64,000 nt of DNA from Eretmocerus hayati (GCA_029851415.1 CM056743.1:118512305-118576304), one strand, 5' to 3'. Shown: positions 38,539-50,027, counted from the first letter of the stretch. The notes: generated by a model from the sequence alone, not told the origin. Numbers and translations: made by a program.

Positions 38539-40530
38539 CACTGAGAGAAATTATCTAATAAAATTTGTTACCCCAGAAATAATTCTTATTAATCGCGTCA
38601 ATTCCAGAGCACCAGCAGGAATCGCAATAGATTTTGTCCCTGAATCAACAGTTTTTACTCGCTCGTCAACAATTTTTGTTGATCCCGTTCGAGAACTTTT
38701 AAAAATCGCTCGTTTGTAAAATTTATTGATTTCTCAATAAAAATTATTGATTTGCATGTAAAATATGTGCCGAGTTGGAAAGGAGGAAGTGTCGAACTTC
38801 CGTGATTCCTATATCTGCCACCAGGTGGCTCACATCGTCTTTGGCATCGATGTTACCACCAATATTTATTTATTAAGGACAACAAAATTGACCAATAATA
38901 GTCAATGCAATGTCATCAATGCCAGATTTTTATGAATGATTGGGAGTATATTTTATTTTCCGCGTATCGTGTCTATCGGCTAGCAATCAGCTCGTTTATG
39001 GGTGGATTGAGCTTACTCGCAAGCGGTCAAATCTGACATCGTTTGTATATATACGAGTTCCAAAATCTTCACATAATCACAAATTGTTTGCGTGAACCCG
39101 TGTATGCGATATCGATAGTAAATAAGATAATGTATAATGATGAATGTGAACATATACACTGAGAGAAATTATCTAATAAAATTTGTTACCCCGGGAACAA
39201 TTTTTATTAATCGCGTCAATACCAGAGCACCAGCAGGAATCGCAATAGATTTTGTTCCTGAATTAACAGTTTTTACTCACTCGTCAACAATTTTTGTTGA
39301 TCCCGTTCAAGAACTTTAAAAACTGGCTCGTTTGTAAAATTTATTGATTTCTCAATGAAAATTATTGATTCGCATGTAAAATTTGTGCCGAGTTGTAAAG
39401 GAGGAATCGTTGAATTTCCGCGATTCCTGTATCTGCCACCAGGTGGCTCACATCGTCTTTGGCATCGATGTTACCACCAATATTTATTTATTACGGACAA
39501 CAAACTTGACGAATAATAGTCAATGCAATGTCATCGATACCAGATTTCCATGAATAACTGGGAGTGTATTTTATTTTCCGCGTATCGTGTCTATCGACTG
39601 GCAATCAGCTCGTTTATAGGCGGATTGGGCTTACTCGCAAGCGGTCAAATTTGACATGGTTTGTATATATACGAGTTCCAAAATTTCCATACGAACATAA
39701 ATTGTTAGCGTGAACCCGTGTATGCGATATCGGTAATACGTAAGATAATGTATAGTAATATGTGAACATATATGTATGAACTTATAATATAAACAATATG
39801 TAAGATGATAAGTCTAATTCTAAGTGCGTGAATATAATATAATGTATGGGATTGAGCGTGCTTCGTACTCTGAAACTGCATATAACCAAATAAATATTGC
39901 CCGACTACTACTTCGTATAAAATATAGCAACGTATCATTCTGAAATTCAGTTGGGCGCCGGTATTAAAATTTGTATCATCGTCAACAAAATTTGTAAACT
40001 GATCAATAAAATTTACTTCCGCATTAATAAATTCTGTTACCGTTTCAACAAAAAATGTTGAGGATCCTGCTGGTGCCACGGTATAAACGTATTTATAAAA
40101 ATTACTCCTCAGTTAACGAAAACTATTAGTAAATTTCTCTCAGTGTATGTATAAATTCATAACGTATCAATGTGTAAGACGATAAGATGCAAGTGCTAGT
40201 CTAATTGTAAGTGCGTAAATATATAATATATGTAATTGAACGAGTATCGCACTCTAAAACTGCATATAACACAACTAACACTGACCAATTACTACTTCAT
40301 ATAATATAACAATACATTATTTTGAAATATAGTTGGGCGCCAGTACCAAAATTTGTGTCATCGGTAACAAAATGTGTAAACTGGTTAATAAAATTTGCTC
40401 CCGCATTAACAAATTCTGTTACCGTTTCAACAAAAGCCATTGAGGAGCCTGTGCTGGTGCATCGGTATTGACGTGTTTATAAAAATTACTCCTCGGTTAA
40501 CGAAAACTAATTAGTAAATTTCTCTCAGTG
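38539..40530. mobile_element. CACTGAG-ended element (outer copy), split by its own relative
   Basis: The ends are CACTGAGAGAAATTATCTAA (38539) and the complement of CACTGAGAGAAATTTACTAA (ending 40530). TA lies outside both (38537-38538 and 40531-40532). The element's own sequence is 38539-39156 and 40148-40530, about 1.0 kb. The rest is an inserted copy of the same family. There is no long ORF, so it is non-autonomous. TA duplications suggest a Tc1/mariner-type mechanism, but CACT ends are also used by CMC elements, so the superfamily is open. Confidence 0.82.
39157..40145. mobile_element. CACTGAG-ended element (inner copy), 989 bp
   Basis: Its left 616 bases match 38539-39156 and its right 370 or so match 40148-40530, each at roughly 90% by eye. 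TA flanks it (39155-39156 and 40146-40147). The uninterrupted junction inside this copy (GTGAACATATATGTATGAAC near 39765) equals what the outer copy would read after removing the insert and one TA. The 2-bp duplication is therefore directly supported. Confidence 0.87.
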
Positions 40531-40704
40531 TATGTGACTTGGTGGCTGTGAACACACTCACATTAATTGAGTCGAATTAAGTACATTTTTTGGTTTCAAA
40601 TTGAAGATAAATAATTGTAAATGTAAGGGTAAATCTATAGACAATCAAATATTCAATTCAATTGGACTGAAATTGTATGTGAGTTGGTGACTGTGAACAC
40701 ACTC

Positions 40705-42140
40705 AATCGACTCTAATATAAAGTTCGTAATAGGCTCCCCGGAGCAATGCTCTGCTGTGTGCATTAGTTATCACTGCTAATTCGAAACAGTCCAGTGTAA
40801 GTCACCATGGAGCTGCATGCGCATTCGTCGCTTATTAATTAATATTCCTCGACACGATACACGCTGCCGAGCGCGTTCAGAAGATCCGCGTTAGCGATGC
40901 GTACCATCCGTAACGAGCGTGGTGGGCAGTGGGTTGGTGCATATCCGTGCAGTATTATACAGTTCGGTTGAACGCTTGAGTCTGCCGCTTTGCAATTCGT
41001 GAGTCGAAAGCAAAGCGCGAATAAATGCACGCATTGCGGGAACTGAGCGGGACTTTAGAGCAACGTTTGGTGACGCTGGCCGTTCTCGCTCGTTTTTAGA
41101 GTTTGTTCAAGCGCGAGAGACCATGGCAAGAAATCGCGAGACTGCTTGCTGTGACACTCACGAGCTTTTCATGCTTTTGAGCCATGAACGCTGAGTTGCT
41201 GAATTAACGATCAACGCAATCGCGAATACTTGAACTGAATGAGAAAAAAGCGAGAAAAGTATGCATTTGTTTGACCACGACACATTTATTGCTACATATG
41301 CATTGGTTGATTCCGAAAATCACATAATACTTACACTTTCATCTGTGTTCGTCTGTGAAATGTTCGATGGATTCATCAGAAGTTTGAATAGATGATGACT
41401 ATCACTTTGTTTGATAAACGAAAATACTTGGAGCTGCAATATCTACTCTATTTGATATCTTTGTTCCGAATAAATTCGATCGATTATTAGGTTCGGTTAT
41501 CGGTTCTTTCTAGATAGGTCACTTACGAAAGAATATTTATTTCGATCGAATACAATTTATTCATTGTTGCTAAGACTGAGGCTGAATAGATCAGCACATT
41601 GGCCATGAATATATATTTATTTGAAAATAAATTATCGTATTGATTCAGAATGAATATTCTTCCAATCTAATTAAGGCATACACAGATTAATAAAGGCTGG
41701 AATTCATAGTCACCCTTTCGGAGTAAACTTTCGGTTGGTCGGCAACGACAAAAAGTTCGCGATCACAAAACCCGGTTATGTGTAACCATCTCTTTCAACT
41801 CCGTGTTATAGCTGAAAGCTGCAACACGCGACACGCAAGGGGCCAGCTGTTCGTCATCCGCCTGTTTTGTACCCTGTTCATGTTATTATTGCTGCCGCAC
41901 TCAATGTTCGTCAATTTGCCATACACCAATTATAAAGTGTATGAATAAATTGATCAACAAAGCTCAAGAAGAACGTGGAAGATTAGCGAGATCGATGAGA
42001 TAGTCTTAATGCCTTGGAACCATGTGATACTCATCAGCCAAGTATGTTTATTTGCCGTAATCTACTCGTTTTTATGAGAACTAGGAGATACCTTTTGTTT
42101 GATTGCAATGTTATTCAATCCAAAGTATGGACTTGAAATT
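40705..42140. other. unassigned intergenic sequence before the copia element
   Basis: I recognise no gene or structured repeat in this stretch. TAGAG at 42141-42145 is the left target duplication of the copia element. Confidence 0.55.
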
Positions 42141-42197
42141 TAGAGTGTTGACGTAATTGCATGCATTTTAGATAAGTGGCGTGAGGTTGTCACGGCG

Positions 42198-44365
42198 CAC
42201 AGTGGGGCGAAACATCGATTTTGCGCCATAAAGTGCATCCGCGCGAATTTTTGACCGATTGACTTGATACAAAAAAGATTCTCTTCGTTTTTCAACCCTC
42301 CACCACCTGGCACTACAACCATTTTGATTAAAACCGTCCTGGAGTGTGGAGGAGGCACTGAAGTTGCACTGAATTCGAGACGGAAATACGCTGATTTCTT
42401 GGGCACCCGGGCTGTATTTAACAGCTTGACATCATCCAAAATGACCTATATGGTCCTTGGATTGTGTACACTACCCCTCAACACTTTTCTGAACCATTTA
42501 ATCGTTTGTAATAGGTCGAATGTGCTCAGAAATAGTGAAACTCGAACCTGTGTTGATATACACGCTTTCTGGGCCCCTTTGAGGCAGAATTGATCAACAT
42601 GGGAGTGTTAAACGACTTGCGGGCTCTGGAAAACCCTACAGGTACCATCTCACATGATTTAATTATCGAACTCTTCAAAGCAGGTGTCATGAAATTGCCA
42701 CTGCGATGTTTTCGGGCCCTTGTTCGCCAAGAAACGATCGGAAATGAGAAAACGACCCTGAAATGTCATGGAATCTAGGTGTCTCTTGGAACTTGCGGGA
42801 TTTGAAAAATACTATAGACACTATTCTATGTGGGTAACTCATTGAATGCCTGAAAGCAAGTTTCATAAAATTGCCGCTGGAATGTTTAATGACCCTATAT
42901 GAGATGATTATTTGGTCTCATCGATCTTGAAGGACGGTGGGGAACTATATAAATTCCCAAAATTTCATGAAAGAAATTTTGGGAATTTATTTAGTTCCCC
43001 ACCGTCGCTTCAGAGCATTCAATTAGTTGATCACTTAAGATGGTATCTGTAGTTTCTCTCGAATCCCGCAAGCCTTAAATGACACCTAGATTTCATGATT
43101 TTGGTGGTCATTCTACGATTTTCGAGTGTTTTCTGGTGAATAAGGGTCATAAAACATTCCAGCGGCAATTTTATGGAACTTGCTTTGAGGCATTCGATGA
43201 GTTACCCAAATAGAATAGCATCAGTAGTGTTTTCGAATCCCGCAAGTTGCAAAAGATACCTAGATTCCATGATTTTCCGGGTCGTTTTCTCATCCTGACT
43301 CGTTCCTCTGTGAGAAAGGGCCCGAAAACACCCCAGCGGCAATTCCATGACACCCGCTTTGAAGCATTTGATTAGTCGATCTTGTGAGATGGCGCCTGTA
43401 GGTCTTCCCGAATCCCGCAAGTCTCAAATGACACCTAGATTTCATGATTTTGGGGGTCGATCTACGATTTTCGAGTGTTTTCCCGCGAAAAAGGGTCATA
43501 AAACATCCCAGCGGCAATTCCGTGACACCCGCTTTAAAACATTCGATTCGTTGATTGCGTGAGATGGTATTTGTACTGTTTTCAGAACCCCGCAAGTCCC
43601 AAAAGACTCCTAGATTCCATCGATTTCGGGAGTCGTTCTACGATTTTCGAGGGTTTTCCGGTCAAAAAGGGTCATAAAACATTCCAGCGACAATTTGGTG
43701 AAACTTGCTTTAAGGCATTCGATGAGTTACCCGAATAGAAAAGTGTCTATAGTATTTTTCAAATCCCGCAAGTTCCAAAAGATACCTAGATTCCTTGATT
43801 TTCAGTGTCAGTTCATCATATGCCATTCTTTTCCGGCGAAAAAATATTCTAAAAAATCCCAGCGGCAATTTTTTGACCCCTGCTCTGAAGAGTTCGATAA
43901 TTAAGTCATGTAAGATATTATCTGTAGGGTTTTTCAGAGCCCGCAAGTCGTTTAACACTTCCAAGTTGATCAATTCTCTTTCAAAGAGGCCCAGAGAGCG
44001 TGTATATCAACATAGGTTCGAGTTTCACCATTTCTGAGCACATTCGACCCATCACAAACGATTAAATGGTTCAGAAAAGTGTTGAAGGGTAGTGTACAAA
44101 ATCCGAGGACCATATAGGCCATTTTGGATGATGTCAAGCTGTTAAATACAGCCCGTGTGCCCAAGAAATCAGCGTATTCCGTTCTCGAATTTACTGCAAC
44201 TTCAGTGCCTCCTCCACACTCCAGGACGGTTTTAATCAAAATTGTTGCAGTGCCACGTGGTGGAGGGTTGAAAAACGAAGAGAATCGTTTTTGGATCAAG
44301 TCAATCGGTCAAAAATTCGCGCGGATGCACTTCATGGCGCAAAATCGATGTTTCGCTCCATTGTG
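42198..44365. mobile_element. Transib-like fold-back element with RSS-type ends
   Basis: The ends are CACAGTGGGGCGAAACATCG at 42198 and CACAATGGAGCGAAACATCG on the minus strand from 44365, continuing at about 95% identity for over 100 bases. The flanking 5-mers are CGGCG (42193-42197) and CGGCA (44366-44370). CACWATGG-type ends and 5-bp GC-rich CGNCG duplications are defining features of Transib, the family related to RAG1. CACAGTG is also the V(D)J signal heptamer. The interior is a fold-back of about 175-bp tandem repeats. There is no transposase, so it is non-autonomous. Confidence 0.8.
42600..43960. repeat. inverted array of about 175-bp tandem repeats around a short hairpin
   Basis: CCCGCAAG marks successive units at 43065, 43239, 43414, 43589, 43765 and 43940, with spacing 174-176. 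The complement CTTGCGGG occurs at 42616 and 42792 on the other side of a near-perfect 74-base hairpin (42933-43006). There are thus six units on the right arm and two on the left. Open frames across the units (up to 101 codons) reflect unit length and are not taken as genes. Confidence 0.88.
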
Positions 44366-45433
44366 CGGCAGGTCGGAACGGCGAAAAAGTGTTAGGTGCA
44401 TCATCATGAATAATACCAATTGGATATGTTCCGGGCTAGTCTCTATATCATTATCCCGAAAGAATTAAAATCATCTATCGGGGATTCTTCAAATAATCGT
44501 CATTTTTGTATTATTTAAATTGACTCGTTTTGATACTTTAACGATCTCTCCCAATCACTCGAGCTATGATCGTTCAACGCAGAATAACTCTCAGAGCTGA
44601 ACAGACAACAACATTTCCACGTATATTCATCCATATCATCCGTTGGTCTGGCCTAACCCCGCCAGAGATGAAGCTGTGGTGATATACATTGAGATTTAGT
44701 GGAGTAGAATACCTACGTTGTCTTGATGTAAAGCCGTTCAGTACGAACATTTAGTTAGGATTCAGAGCCATTCCAAGATTGTCACACTACATGTAATAGT
44801 CGTGTACATTTAAACGCGTGTGTAATGTCAGAATCCCCGTAGAGCAATGCATATCACAGATATAGGCGTACATTCGTTCGATCGGAGAGAGACCCCAAGA
44901 GGTGAATCCACAACTGATCTATACTTTTTGAACAAATCATACATCATTTTTGAATTCACTGAGGTATTAATCGTTTCCCACAGTCATGCTTGAACATCAA
45001 TGACATCCTCCGATCGCTAATTGGGATATTAGAACTTTTCATACGTCGCCTTCTTTTGTTGTGAGCGCTCTCTCGACCCTCCCCAGTTACTCCCTCCCCC
45101 TTCTTCGTGGCAACTCCGAAACTCTTTTGGGATGAGAATCCCACTCATACTCGAGTGAATCTCACTCTTTCCAATTTTCCACAACAGGAGGGGGGGGGGG
45201 CTCACTCGGAAAGGTTGAGAGAGCGGATAGGGCTGAGATTACAACCCTATTGAAACAAAATTATATCACTCTTCCTGTTCAATCAGTAGATAATCAATTC
45301 CAAATGTAATCCATTGAACTCACATACAACTCGTAGTCTGCAATTTGGACATTCGGGATAATCGTGATGAATCTTATCCTCCGTCGACATTTAAAAAATA
45401 CTGTCATGTATGAACTCAAAAGTCTGCTCGTTA

Positions 45434-46536
45434 CACTGAGAGACTTTTTATAATAGAAATTGTAGAATCGGGAATAATTTTTATAGTTTTACGTTACAGC
45501 TGTGGGACACACTTTTAAGTAATAGTATTTGTAGATTAAGCACCAATTTTTACTACCCAAGGATTAATTTTTATAGCCGAAACTATAGAAATAGGTGGAT
45601 GGGGCGAGCGGAGAAAAATATTATTTTGATTGTAATCGGTACGCTGTGATGATGATGTATGCCGGACACCTTTTCCGAGTTGTGTGGGAATTTGTTGTGG
45701 AGGCTCAACGTCTTTTATCTTACATTATACTTAATATTATCGCATCGCAAGGGAGAGTAGGGTAAACAAACGCATTCGCAGTTATTGCTCGCTATACCTA
45801 TATATATTCGCACGCGCGATCTTTGTGGCGATGGTTTATTCGGAGCTCGTATATATACGAATCAAAGTAAGCGTTCGTTGCTTGCGAGAAGAGCTAAACT
45901 CGTTGATACAATAATTGTTACGAGCTATACTCGTTGATGGTATTAATTCCGAGTGGATTGTTATGAAAAAATTCTAACCATAACAAGTTTTGCGCTGACT
46001 AGGTCCATCATTTTCAAAGATGAAGGAAATTTTCTAATGTTCATTTGCAGTCAAATAAATCAGAAAAGACTCGTGATTAGGGCTCATGAAGCTCAGATGG
46101 CGACTGGGATCCACCTGGTGGCAGACACTGACACTACTGCATCCAGAGCAGACTGACCTGTCTGGCAATGATTTGCCAATCAGAGATGAGTCAAAAAGCA
46201 CGGGGGTACACGATGCATACATAATATATCTGCAATGTCTGCATTCATACAATCTCGCATGAAACTCAATCTTTGCTTTCAAAATTCGGATTCCACCACT
46301 CACAAGTATCCACGACCTCAAGTTACAAATTCTGCAGCATCGGCAATAATTTTTCTAGCTGTAGCTATAATTTTTATAGCTGGTGGGAACAAAATATTTT
46401 TGTTGCGGGAATCTATAAAAATTGATGCCACTCCCAGCAAAAACTGTAGCAGATTCTATTCTTTCTATAGAAATGCCGTTTCGTCCCACTGCTGTAGCGG
46501 TCCGCAACAATTTCTATAGCCAAAAGTTTCTCAGTG
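45434..46536. mobile_element. third CACTGAG-ended element, inside the TTGT-flanked element
   Basis: The ends are CACTGAGAGACTTTT at 45434 and, on the minus strand, CACTGAGAAACTTTTGG from 46536. Both continue into TATAGAAATTGT-like sequence. TATAG and ATAG motifs are scattered inside. The left flank is TA but the right flank is TC, so the duplication is lost or the right end is altered. It shares ends with the 38.5-40.5 kb pair but little internal sequence. Confidence 0.65.
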
Positions 46537-47493
46537 TCTGACAAATTTGGGCTCTTTTCGAAATTGAAATCCGAACTCAACGAGTATTGGGCGCTGATAA
46601 TAAACTGTCAAGATCGCTCTCAGCCTTCGGGATTCGAGATCAACTCTGATAATTTGTGGATATGATAAAACCTAGTCATTCGAGAAAGATAAAATATAAA
46701 GGTCTAGTCTTTTTCATCTCTATCGTGAATCTCCATGAGTATTTCACATGTTTTGCAGACCAGTGAGTCTCTAACATGCATGGACATCGCATACACGTGT
46801 AATATTGAATGTGATGTAACTTATTGGTGTACGAATGTTACTCAATCCTGACTGAATGCTCGTTTTGAACGACTTCTGATCAAAATAACGTGGATATTCC
46901 TCCTCACTAACACTAATCTCAAGGTATATCACCACAGCTTCATCTCTGGCAGGCTAAGGCCAGACCAACGAATGATATGGATGAATATACGTGGGAATGT
47001 TGTTGTCTGTTAAGCTCTGAGAGTTATTCTGAGTTGAAAGATCATAGCTCGAGTGATTGGAAAAGGATCGTTAAAGTATCAAAGCGCGTGAACTTGAATA
47101 ACATAAAAATGACGATTATTTAAAAAATCCCCGACCAATGATTTTAATTCTTTCTGGAAAATGATCTAGAGATTAGCCCGAAACATATCCAATTGGTATT
47201 TTTCATGATCACGCACCCAACTTTCTTTCACCATTCCGACCCGCGGTGTTGTAAAATACCTTGAGGCTCTATTGAGTTATAACGGCTCAACTCTAATAGA
47301 AGCTATCTTGGGCTTATAATACATGGAGCACGGCTGCCTCAGCCAGACTACCTAATTGTCGCATAGCGCGGTAAGTAGCTCTAGACGACGGAGAAAGAAC
47401 CTACCCTCACCTGAGCATTCATATAATGAGAGAGAGCGTCAATGACAATATGTTGTAGATATTTCTAATTACTCGAATGTAAAATTTAACTCA

Positions 47494-47500
47494 CCCCCTC
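47494..47500 (-). other. copia polypurine tract
   Basis: On the minus strand GAGGGGG immediately precedes the 3' LTR, which starts TGAGTTAAATTTTAC. This is the expected plus-strand primer site. Confidence 0.75.
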
Positions 47501-47895
47501 ATTTGGTCATTTGAAATACATCAAAACGAAAAATGAAGTTTGACGTTCGACTGAATACAATATGGAACTTTCGCTCATTTTTCCTTTATTACAAAACAAC
47601 TTTTAGAGTAGCTTCGCGCAAATGAATAGAAAACAAAATAGGTCTCTTTCACAAAAGATAATGAATACAATTCAAAAAAATCCAAGTAAATGCAAATATT
47701 CACTTAAACATTTTGTTCTCATCATTAAATAGATTCATTTCTCATCTCATAACAAAAAATCACAATATGAACATAATGTATCAAAAATAAAAATAGATTT
47801 TTGAATATTCGCATTCAACAAAAAATTAGAGATTCACTTGAGTCCATGAGTTCACTTGAACAATGTCTATTTCACAAATTATGTTTACATGTTCC
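47501..47895. other. copia 3' untranslated stretch
   Basis: AT-rich sequence between the end of pol, interrupted by a hairpin insertion, and the polypurine tract. No ORF of note. Confidence 0.6.
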
Positions 47896-47898
47896 TGA

Positions 47899-48853
47899 TA
47901 GACCGGGAGCTAGCTGACATTTTTTGGTAGTTATTCCTACCAGGACAGGTCATTAGCTAATAAGTCATTTGTGGTGCGGAGAGGACGACTATGCAGTGAC
48001 AGACGGGTGAGCCGTTCCGTTTTTGTGCAACTAATAAACAAACATGTTGGGTAATTCGATGTTTCAGAACTATTCTCTACACAAAAACCGAACAATATTC
48101 CGTCGATTCCGTTGAAAAAAAGTCATCGCTGATCAGTTGGCATACTAATCAGACGATTCCTAGTGCCTACCATACTCGATCAAAAATGTCAAATTTTTGG
48201 AATACTCAGAAATATTTTCTACAGTATGGCACTTTGATATTCGGATATATTGCATAAAAATAATCCATCGGAAAAGCATCGCCATACTGATAGGGCGATT
48301 CCGAATCATTCAAAACTGCGATCGAAGTTGCGTAAAATGCATGGAATTCCACGTGGCCGAGAGACTCAATCGTTCCTCGAGAGATGGCGTAGCGGAGCAG
48401 TTGAATTTGATCCATTTCAGGGAACTTTGATCGCGGTTTTGATTGATTCAGAATCACCCTATTAGTATGGCGATGCTTCCTCGATGGATTATTCCCATAC
48501 AATCTATCCGAATATCAAAGTGCCATACTGTAGAAAATATTTTTAAATATTTGAAAAATTTGACATTTTTGATCGAGTATGGTAGGCACTAGGAATCGTC
48601 TAATTAGTATGCCAACTGATCAGCGATGACTTCTTTTCAACTGAATCGATGGAATATTGTTCGATTTTTGTGTAGAAAATAGTTCTGAAACATCGAATTA
48701 CCCAACGTGTTTGTTTATTAATTGCACAAAAACGGAACGACTCACCCGTCTGTCACTGCATAGTCGTCCTCTCCGCACCACAAATGACTTATTAGTTAAT
48801 GACCTGTCCTGGTAGGAATAACTACCAAAAAATGTCAGCTAGCTCCCGGTCTA
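47899..48853. mobile_element. 955-bp palindromic element at the end of copia pol
   Basis: TAGACCGGGAGCTAGCTGAC starts at 47899 and its complement ends at 48853. The two arms (about 430 bp each) are near-identical inverted copies around a spacer of roughly 90 bp (about 48335-48425). TGA flanks both sides (47896-47898 and 48854-48856). Removing the insert and one TGA rejoins the pol frame, which then stops within a few codons, so the 3-bp duplication is well supported. There is no coding, and the family is unknown. Confidence 0.85.
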
Positions 48854-48856
48854 TGA

Positions 48857-49722
48857 GTCCTGCTTCATGTAAAAACACTCTCAATTTCGGACATGCTACT
48901 GATTTGGTCAATGAGTCAGCGAGCATTCGTTCACTGGCTAGGTGGTGCACAACTACTTGACCCATTTCAATCCTTTCCTTGATAAAATGGTGCTGTACAT
49001 CCACATGTTTGGTGCGAGGGCTGAATTGAGCATTCTTGACCAATTCAATTGCCCCCATGCTGTCACAAAATATGCTATGAGCCTTTGGTTCTTGAAACTT
49101 GAGCTCGATAGTCTGTCCTCGAAGCCAAATTAGCTTCTGCGTAGCTGCCGATAAAGACTGATATTCAGCCTCAATAGTAGATTGGGCAATAGTTTTCTGT
49201 TTTTGCAATTCCAGCTGATTGCACCCCCTTGCATTAGGAATATATAACCTGTTACAGATCTTCTATCTTTTTCTCTGAAGCATAGCTAGCATCACAAAAA
49301 CCTTCTGCTTCGAAATTTGACTGTTGCGAAAACACAAGTTTAAGATCTCTGGTGCCTTCGAGGTACCTCATTATATGTTTCACCGCTTTCCAGTGGTGTT
49401 CGTTATAATTGTTGTTGAACTTACTCACACTACTGACAGAATAAGACAAATCTGGTCTTTTACATTGACAAAGGAACAGAAGTGCTCCAACTGCACTCTG
49501 ATATTGAATCTTTTTTAACCTTTCAAGTTCTTTGGTAGAAACTGGAAAAACACTATGATCTAAGCTTTGACCAACTCCTAATGGCGTGTTTGTAGCTTTT
49601 GCTTCTGACATCCCAAATTGTTGAAGTACTGAATCAATATAATGCGATTGGTCCAACTTTATCAGGCCTTTGGCTGTGTCTCTAGTGATATTTATTCCCA
49701 ATATGTACTCTTTTGGGTTCAC
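48857..49722 (-). pseudogene. copia pol fragment: end of reverse transcriptase and RNase H
   Basis: The 49252-49722 frame (GINITRD, the STPL-like NTPLGVGQS, RPDLSYSVS, RYLEGTRD) is the connection between RT and RNase H. The frame from 49208 holds RNase H signatures STIEAEYQSLSAATQ, IFCDSMGAIEL and HVDVQHHFIKERI. A frame break separates them near 49.23 kb. In the Ty1/copia RNase H the Asp, Glu and Asp residues in these motifs bind metal. The 3' end runs into the palindromic insertion, which adds a few foreign codons before the next stop. Confidence 0.88.
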
Positions 49723-50027
49723 CTAGATTCTTAATTGGGAAACATTCCATGATCCTATTTTTGAAATCAAGATATATCATCTTATGTGTTGTGTAGAGCA
49801 TCATATCATCAACAAATATGGCTATATACATGGTTCCCTCATTGACATGAATATATTAAACCCAGGGATCATGAGTACACCATTTGAAACCTAAATTGAG
49901 AGGAAATTGATTAAGTTTTTCATTCCAAAGTTTGCTGCCTTGTTGTGGGCTATACAAAAGTTTGTGGAACAGACAGACTAGGTCTTCTTGACCTTCAACT
50001 TCAAAACCTTCTGGTTGGGTCATATAA

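Larger units (their letters stand above)
37851..40670. mobile_element. older inverted-repeat host unit carrying two later insertions
   Basis: The segments 37851-37867 plus 38441-38515 match, in inverted orientation, about 40562-40670 (TCAGTTCAATT against AATTGGACTGA, and AGACATACCCTTACATTTG against its complement). Removing the hairpin at 37868-38440 and the CACTGAG unit at 38539-40530 joins the two halves into a small hairpin of a few hundred bases. No target duplication is clear. A 30-base segment at 40531-40560 recurs directly at 40675-40704. Confidence 0.55.
42191..47248. mobile_element. TTGT-flanked inverted-repeat element inside the copia 3' LTR
   Basis: The arms of about 330-345 bp (44371 to about 44705, and about 46913-47248) are inverted copies. 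The right end on the minus strand is CACCGCGGGTCGGAATGG. The left end is CACGGC followed, after a later insertion, by AGGTCGGAACGG. TTGT is duplicated on both sides, giving a 4-bp target duplication. CAC ends with 4-bp duplications occur in Chapaev-type (CMC) elements, so that is a tentative placement. Its own length is about 2.9 kb, with no transposase visible. The interior holds a CACTGAG-type element and an 11-base poly(G) run (45190-45200). Confidence 0.82.
42146..47493 (-). repeat. copia 3' LTR, split by a 5-kb insertion
   Basis: The LTR pieces are 42146-42190 and 47253-47493, matching 54845-54889 and 54890-55127. The inner end reads ...AACTCA at 47493, directly followed on the + strand by CCCCCTC. 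The intervening 42191-47248 is a separate element flanked by TTGT (42187-42190 and 47249-47252), and the other LTR shows a single uninterrupted TTGT at that point. Confidence 0.9.

Noticed and set aside
38539..39772. simple tandem duplication of a 617-bp unit
   Set aside because: The right halves are also duplicated and in nested order, and TA flanks the inner unit, so self-insertion explains the whole structure better.
42264..42593. 109-codon ORF repeated in inverted orientation at 43970-44299
   Set aside because: The conserved frames reflect near-identical arms of the Transib-like element. The peptide has no known domain and the two copies are not under separate coding constraint that I can see.
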